The notes under the pieces were generated by a model, which was not told the DNA's origin, made no database searches, and worked only from the letters and a program-made list of their open reading frames with translations. The position numbers and the translations under genes are program-made. Shown piece after piece: positions 5,006 to 8,062 of a DNA stretch of 8,062 nt; within the stretch, counting starts at the first letter, position 1, and each line of letters begins with the position of its first letter. The stretch is from Solirubrobacteraceae bacterium (lineage in GTDB: Bacteria > Actinomycetota > Thermoleophilia > Solirubrobacterales > Solirubrobacteraceae): positions 1 to 8,062 of the forward strand of contig JADGIB010000160.1 in assembly GCA_019683665.1 (NCBI GenBank), in the 5' to 3' direction.

Positions 5006-6801
5006 GCGCGCCGGCGCGCAACCTCGTCAACCTCCGGTCGGTCGCCAAGGGCTACGGCGCCCGCACGGTCCTGCGCGACGTCACGCTGGGCGTCGCCGCC
5101 GGCGAGCGGATCGGGATCGTCGGCCGCAACGGGGACGGGAAGTCGACGCTGCTGCGGCTCGTCGCCGGCGTCGAGGCGCCCGACGCGGGCACGGTCACCC
5201 GCGCCGGCGGCCTGCGCGCGGCGCTGCTGTCCCAGCGCGACGAGCTCGACCCGGCCCGGACCGTGCGCGAGCAGCTCGTCGGCGGGCGCGCCGACCACGA
5301 GTGGGCGGCCGACGCCGCGTTCCGGTCGGTGCTCGACGGGCTGCTCGGCGGCGTCGAGCTGCGGCGCTTCCCCGCCGGCCTGGACACGCCGGCCGGGGCG
5401 CTGTCGGGCGGCGAGCGCCGCCGGGTCGCGCTCGCCCGCGCGCTCCTCGACCACCCGGAGCTGCTCCTCCTCGACGAGCCGACGAACCACCTCGACGTCG
5501 AGGGCGTCGACTGGCTGGCCCGCCACCTGGCCGCCCGCCGCGGGACGCTGCTCGTCGTCACCCACGACCGCTGGTTCCTCGACGCGGTCTGCACCGCGAC
5601 CTGGGAGGTCGCCGACGGCGCCGTCCACCGCTGCGACGGCGGGTACGCCGCGTACGTCCTGGCCCGGGCCGAGCGCGAGCGGCTGGCCGCCGCCGCGGAG
5701 GAGCGCCGGCGGCGGCTGCTGCGCAAGGAGCTGGCCTGGCTGCGGCGCGGGCCGCCGGCGCGGACGTCGAAGCCGCGGTTCCGCGTCGAGGCCGCCAACG
5801 CGCTCATCGCCGACGAGCCGCCGCCGCGCGACCGGATGGAGCTGACCCGCTTCGCGTCCTCCCGGCTGGGCACGACCGTGCTGGAGGCCGTGGGCGTCCG
5901 CGTCGCCCACGGCGACGCGACGGTCCTGCGCGACGTCACCTGGCGGCTGGGGCCCGGGGACCGGGTCGGGCTCGTCGGCGTGAACGGCTCGGGCAAGACG
6001 ACGCTGCTGGACGTGCTCGCCGGGCGGCGGGAGCCGACGGCCGGCCGGGTCGTGCGCGGCGCGACGGTCCGCCTCGCCCACCTCGCCCAGGACGCCGGCG
6101 GGCTGCCCGGCGACCTGCGCGTGCGCGAGTCGCTGGAGGCGGTGCGCGGGCGGGTGACGCTCGCCGACGGGCGCGAGCTCACCGCCGGGCTGCTGTGCGA
6201 GCGCTTCGGCTTCGCCGGGGAGCGCCAGTGGACGCGCGTCGCGGACCTGTCGGGCGGCGAGCGCCGCCGCCTGCAGCTCATGCGGCTGCTCATGGAGGGG
6301 CCGAACGTGCTCGTGCTCGACGAGCCGACGAACGACCTCGACATCGAGACGCTCACCGCCGTCGAGGACCTCCTCGACGGCTGGCCGGGGACGCTCGTCG
6401 TCGTCAGCCACGACCGCTACTTCGTCGAGCGCGTCTGCGACGACGTCTACGCGCTCGACCCGGCCGGCGGGATCCGCCACCTGCCGGGCGGGATCGACCA
6501 GTACCTCGACGAGCGCCGGGCCGCCGCGGCGCCGCCGGCCCCGTCCCGGGCCGCGGACGGGCGGCGCGACGCGCCGCCGCCCGGGGCGGTGCGGCGCGCG
6601 GCGCGCAAGGAGCTCGCCCGCCTGGAGCGGGCGCTCGAGCGCCTCGGCGAGCGCGAGGCGCAGCTGCACGCGGCGATGGCGGCCGCCGCCACCGACCACG
6701 AGCGCCTGCGCGAGCTCGACGCGCAGCTGCGCGAGGTCGTCGCCGAGCGCGAGGCGGCCGAGCTCGCCTGGCTGGAGACCTCCGAGCGGCTCGACGGCTG
6801 A
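5002..6801 (+). CDS. ABC-F family ATPase, Uup-like (two ATP-binding cassettes, no membrane domain)
   Basis: A 599-residue soluble protein with two tandem ATP-binding cassettes and no membrane segment, which places it in the ABC-F family of ribosome-associated translation factors. Cassette 1 has Walker A GRNGDGKST (41-49), signature LSGGE (134-138), Walker B LLLLDEPTNHLD (154-165) and switch VVTHDR (185-190). The linker (about 220-285) is arginine-rich and short, with a Uup-like KELAWLRRGPPARTSKPR. Cassette 2 has GVNGSGKT (326-333), LSGGE (416-420), VLVLDEPTNDLD (436-447) and VVSHDRYF (467-474). A charged coiled-coil C-terminal domain (about 530-597), characteristic of Uup, follows a Pro/Ala-rich spacer (about 506-529). 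All catalytic glutamates and histidines are intact, so it should hydrolyse ATP. Uup-type proteins bind nucleic acid or ribosomes; resistance-type ABC-F proteins usually have a longer interdomain linker. GTG 5002 overlaps the zinc-ribbon stop by four bases, implying translational coupling. Confidence 0.93.
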   Translation: MSAPARNLVNLRSVAKGYGARTVLRDVTLGVAAGERIGIVGRNGDGKSTLLRLVAGVEAPDAGTVTRAGGLRAALLSQRDELDPARTVREQLVGGRADHEWAADAAFRSVLDGLLGGVELRRFPAGLDTPAGALSGGERRRVALARALLDHPELLLLDEPTNHLDVEGVDWLARHLAARRGTLLVVTHDRWFLDAVCTATWEVADGAVHRCDGGYAAYVLARAERERLAAAAEERRRRLLRKELAWLRRGPPARTSKPRFRVEAANALIADEPPPRDRMELTRFASSRLGTTVLEAVGVRVAHGDATVLRDVTWRLGPGDRVGLVGVNGSGKTTLLDVLAGRREPTAGRVVRGATVRLAHLAQDAGGLPGDLRVRESLEAVRGRVTLADGRELTAGLLCERFGFAGERQWTRVADLSGGERRRLQLMRLLMEGPNVLVLDEPTNDLDIETLTAVEDLLDGWPGTLVVVSHDRYFVERVCDDVYALDPAGGIRHLPGGIDQYLDERRAAAAPPAPSRAADGRRDAPPPGAVRRAARKELARLERALERLGEREAQLHAAMAAAATDHERLRELDAQLREVVAEREAAELAWLETSERLDG

Positions 6802-6815
6802 CGCCCCGCGGGGCG
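6802..6815. repeat. 14-bp perfect palindrome after the ABC-F stop
   Basis: CGCCCCGCGGGGCG begins directly after the ABC-F TGA. As RNA it can form a 5-bp stem with a 4-base loop. There is no T-run after it, so it is at best a weak or factor-assisted terminator or an mRNA 3'-end stabiliser. The 84-bp gap to the next gene otherwise shows only that gene's SD. Confidence 0.4.
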
Positions 6816-6873
6816 CGGACCGATGAGTTCCGGGCGCGCCGGCGGTCGGTCGCGTGTGAGACCGTGACCGCTT

Positions 6874-6880
6874 GAGGAGG
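6874..6880 (+). promoter_or_regulatory. Ribosome binding site GAGGAGG for the DUF2277 gene
   Basis: GAGGAGG followed by five C residues and GTG 6886 is the only well-spaced strong SD in the window. It fixes the DUF2277 start at 6886 rather than at the overlapping GTG at 6888, which lies in another frame. Confidence 0.85.
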
Positions 6881-6885
6881 CCCCC

Positions 6886-7155
6886 GTGTGCCGCAACATC
6901 CGCCCGCTCCACAACTTCGAGCCGCCGACCACCGACGAGGAGGTCCGGGCCGCGGCGCTCCAGTACGTCCGCAAGATCAGCGGGTTCACGACGCCGTCGA
7001 AGGCGAACGAGGTCGTGTTCGAGCGCGCGGTCGACGCGGTCGCCGCCGCCTCGCGCGAGCTGCTCGACGGCCTCGTGACGACGGCCCCGCCGAAGGACCG
7101 CGAGGTCGAGGCGGCGAAGGCGCGCGCCCGGGCGCAGCGGCGCGACGCGGCGTAG
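6886..7155 (+). CDS. DUF2277 family protein
   Basis: An 89-residue protein that matches the DUF2277 family along its whole length. The conserved start is MCRNIRPLHNFEPPTTDEEVRAA (residues 1-23, Cys2 included), with the central YVRKISGFTTPSKANEVVFERAV (27-49) and the tail LVTTAPPKDREVEAAKARAR. It is mostly helical, soluble and charged, with no membrane segment. No biochemical role is established for the family as far as I know. The invariant N-terminal Cys-Arg-Asn could bind a metal or nucleic acid, but that is speculation. It follows the ABC-F gene by 84 bp with its own strong SD, so it may be co-transcribed or have its own promoter. It converges on the PEP mutase-like gene with 9 bp between the stops. 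Confidence 0.9.
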   Translation: MCRNIRPLHNFEPPTTDEEVRAAALQYVRKISGFTTPSKANEVVFERAVDAVAAASRELLDGLVTTAPPKDREVEAAKARARAQRRDAA

Positions 7156-7164
7156 CGCGCCCGC

Positions 7165-7956
7165 TCAGGCGAGCCAGGACTCGGGCGGCGGGGCCGCCCG
7201 CAGGACCGACAGGTCGCCGTCGTCGCGGATCCGCGTCGCCGCCCGCGCGAGCGCGTCGTAGGCGACCCAGGCCAGCAGGCCGCCGACGCTGACGCGCTGG
7301 GCGCCCGCGGCGACGGCCTCGGCGACGGTCCACTGCGGGCGGGCGAGGACGTTCACGGGCCGGCCCGTCGCGGCCCGGATCGCCGCGACCTGGTCGAGGC
7401 GGTCGAGGCGGGGCGCGTAGAGGACGTCGGCCCCGGCCGCCTCGTAGGCCCGCAGGCGCGCGATGACGTCGTCGAGGTCGGGGACGCCGCGGACGAAGCC
7501 CTCGGCCCGCGCCGTGACCGTGAACGGGAACGGCAGCGCCCGGGCGGCCTCGACCGCGGCGGCGACCCGCGCAGCCGCCTCCTCGATCCCGTACAGGGAG
7601 CCCTCGTCGCGGTCCCAGTCCTCGATCGAGGCGCCGACGGCGCCCGCCTCGGCGACGCGGGCGATCGCCGCCGCCGCGTCCCCGGGCGCGGGGCCGAAGC
7701 CGTTCTCGAGGTCGACGGAGACCGGCACGTCGACTGCGTCGCAGACCGCGAGGACGTGGCCGGCGAGCTCGTCGAGCGTCACCGCGCCGTCGGCGCGCCC
7801 GAGCGTGAACGCGAAGCCGGAGCTCGTCGTCGCCAGCGCCGGGAAGCCGAGCGCGGCCAGCGCCCGGGCCGATCCGGCGTCCCACGGGTTGGGGATGACG
7901 AACGGCTCGCCGGCGTGCAGCGCCCGGAACCGCTCCCCCCGCTCGCGCTGGGTCAT
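7165..7956 (-). CDS. Isocitrate lyase / phosphoenolpyruvate mutase family protein
   Basis: A 263-residue TIM-barrel enzyme of the ICL/PEP mutase superfamily, which makes or breaks C-C or P-C bonds next to an alpha-oxo carboxylate using Mg2+. Visible blocks are NPWDAGSARALAALGF (23-38), TTSSGFAF (43-50), the metal-binding strand VDLENGFG (81-88, Asp82 and Glu84), IEDWD (111-115), TARAE (148-152) and GADVLYAPRL (175-184). The catalytic-cysteine KKCGH motif of isocitrate and methylisocitrate lyases is absent, so it is neither of those. No phosphonate genes lie nearby, so true PEP mutase activity is unsupported; a lyase or hydrolase acting on a small oxo-acid is more likely. ATG 7956 sits six bases after a TAGGGT -10 box, suggesting a leaderless mRNA. 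It appears to be a single-gene unit. Confidence 0.9.
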   Translation of the reverse strand: MTQRERGERFRALHAGEPFVIPNPWDAGSARALAALGFPALATTSSGFAFTLGRADGAVTLDELAGHVLAVCDAVDVPVSVDLENGFGPAPGDAAAAIARVAEAGAVGASIEDWDRDEGSLYGIEEAAARVAAAVEAARALPFPFTVTARAEGFVRGVPDLDDVIARLRAYEAAGADVLYAPRLDRLDQVAAIRAATGRPVNVLARPQWTVAEAVAAGAQRVSVGGLLAWVAYDALARAATRIRDDGDLSVLRAAPPPESWLA

Positions 7957-7962
7957 GGGCCA

Positions 7963-7968
7963 ACCCTA
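7963..7968 (-). promoter_or_regulatory. -10 box (TAGGGT) for a leaderless PEP mutase-like transcript
   Basis: Minus-strand TAGGGT fits TANNNT and is followed by six bases (TGGCCC) and then ATG 7956, the same geometry as the TACGCT box of the zinc-ribbon gene. There is no SD. The -35 region would fall in the strong hairpin sequence at 7975-8005 and shows no consensus. Confidence 0.5.
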
Positions 7969-7974
7969 CGCCGT

Positions 7975-8005
7975 CGGCGGCCCGCCGGTCGCCGGCGGGC
8001 CGCCG
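7975..8005. terminator. 14-bp perfect GC hairpin (3-base TCG loop)
   Basis: The arms 7975-7988 (CGGCGGCCCGCCGG) and 7992-8005 (CCGGCGGGCCGCCG) are fully complementary around a TCG loop, the strongest inverted repeat I noticed. There is no T-run on either side, so it is not a classic intrinsic terminator. In high-GC actinobacteria such U-less hairpins are often proposed as terminators. It could close a minus-strand gene ending near 8017, or it could be an operator overlapping the -35 region of the PEP mutase-like gene. Confidence 0.5.
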
Positions 8006-8046
8006 CCCCCCGGCGGTCAGGCGGCGGCCGGCGCCGCGGCCCGGTC

Positions 8047-8062
8047 GCTTATAAACAAAAGA
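8047..8062. other. Abrupt AT-rich run at the right edge
   Basis: The last 16 bases (GCTTATAAACAAAAGA) are mostly A/T, unlike anything else in the window. A minus-strand frame of 14 codons crosses them and ends at TGA (8019-8017) with residues LLFISDRAAAPAAA, which could be a gene's C-terminus. The run could also be a promoter core, or foreign or artefactual sequence at a contig end. Too little is present to decide. Confidence 0.4.

Noticed and set aside
5121..5150. Asp in the first ABC-F Walker A (NGDGKS) as a defect
   Set aside because: The essential GKS residues are intact, and Asp at this position is, as far as I know, common in this group of ABC-F proteins.
4423..6912. An 829-codon open frame antisense to the ABC-F gene
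   Set aside because: It is low-complexity Arg/Ala/Gly/Pro-rich with no domain, and lies opposite an intact ABC-F protein with all its motifs. It is a GC-driven shadow frame.
7165..7956. Phosphonate biosynthesis (true PEP mutase) or glyoxylate shunt isocitrate lyase
   Set aside because: There is no phosphonopyruvate decarboxylase or other pathway gene nearby, and the KKCGH motif of isocitrate and methylisocitrate lyases is missing.
8017..8062. Partial minus-strand CDS of 14 codons at the right edge
   Set aside because: It is too short and has no recognisable motif, so it is recorded only as a possibility under the AT-rich edge.

Overview
The window is very GC-rich (nearly every third codon position is G or C) and tightly packed. 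It uses GTG and TTG starts, several apparently leaderless genes and only occasional Shine-Dalgarno (SD) sites. The gene content (SigJ/ECF41 sigma factor with an epimerase partner, GAP-family transporter, FUSC protein, Uup-like ABC-F ATPase, DUF2277 protein) points to an actinobacterium. My guess is a Thermoleophilia/Solirubrobacterales-type organism, inferred from gene style rather than any marker gene. It looks like ordinary chromosome: I see no IS element, phage gene, CRISPR array, tRNA or rRNA.

Layout. (1) 1-125 (+): C-terminal end of a gene entering from the left, with one membrane segment. (2) 135-1097 (-) and 1134-2021 (+): a divergent pair of an atypical SDR/NAD-dependent epimerase and an ECF41 (SigJ-type) sigma factor with a SnoaL-like C-terminal domain. 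The 36-bp gap holds an exact TGTCACA-N16-CGTC motif, the published ECF41 promoter signature, pointing at the epimerase gene. (3) 2018-2680 (-) and 2712-4630 (-): a GAP/LysE-like membrane protein downstream of a FUSC-family membrane protein. The FUSC gene is broken by a frameshift at a CCCG x3 tandem repeat. (4) 4706-5005 (+), 5002-6801 (+) and 6886-7155 (+): a small zinc-ribbon protein translationally coupled to a Uup-like ABC-F ATPase, followed by a DUF2277 protein. (5) 7165-7956 (-): an isocitrate lyase/PEP mutase superfamily enzyme, with a strong 14-bp hairpin upstream of its promoter and an abrupt AT-rich run at the right edge.

How the parts work together. The sigma factor very probably switches on the adjacent epimerase gene, and its binding site ends one base before its own start codon. 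FUSC and GAP probably form a two-gene export or envelope operon. The zinc-ribbon/ABC-F pair is probably one translation-related transcription unit. All three convergent gene junctions are 9 bp or less, or overlap. I found no wholly new multi-gene system. The best leads are the ECF41 promoter architecture, the FUSC repeat frameshift, the leaderless promoter pattern and the zinc-ribbon/ABC-F coupling.
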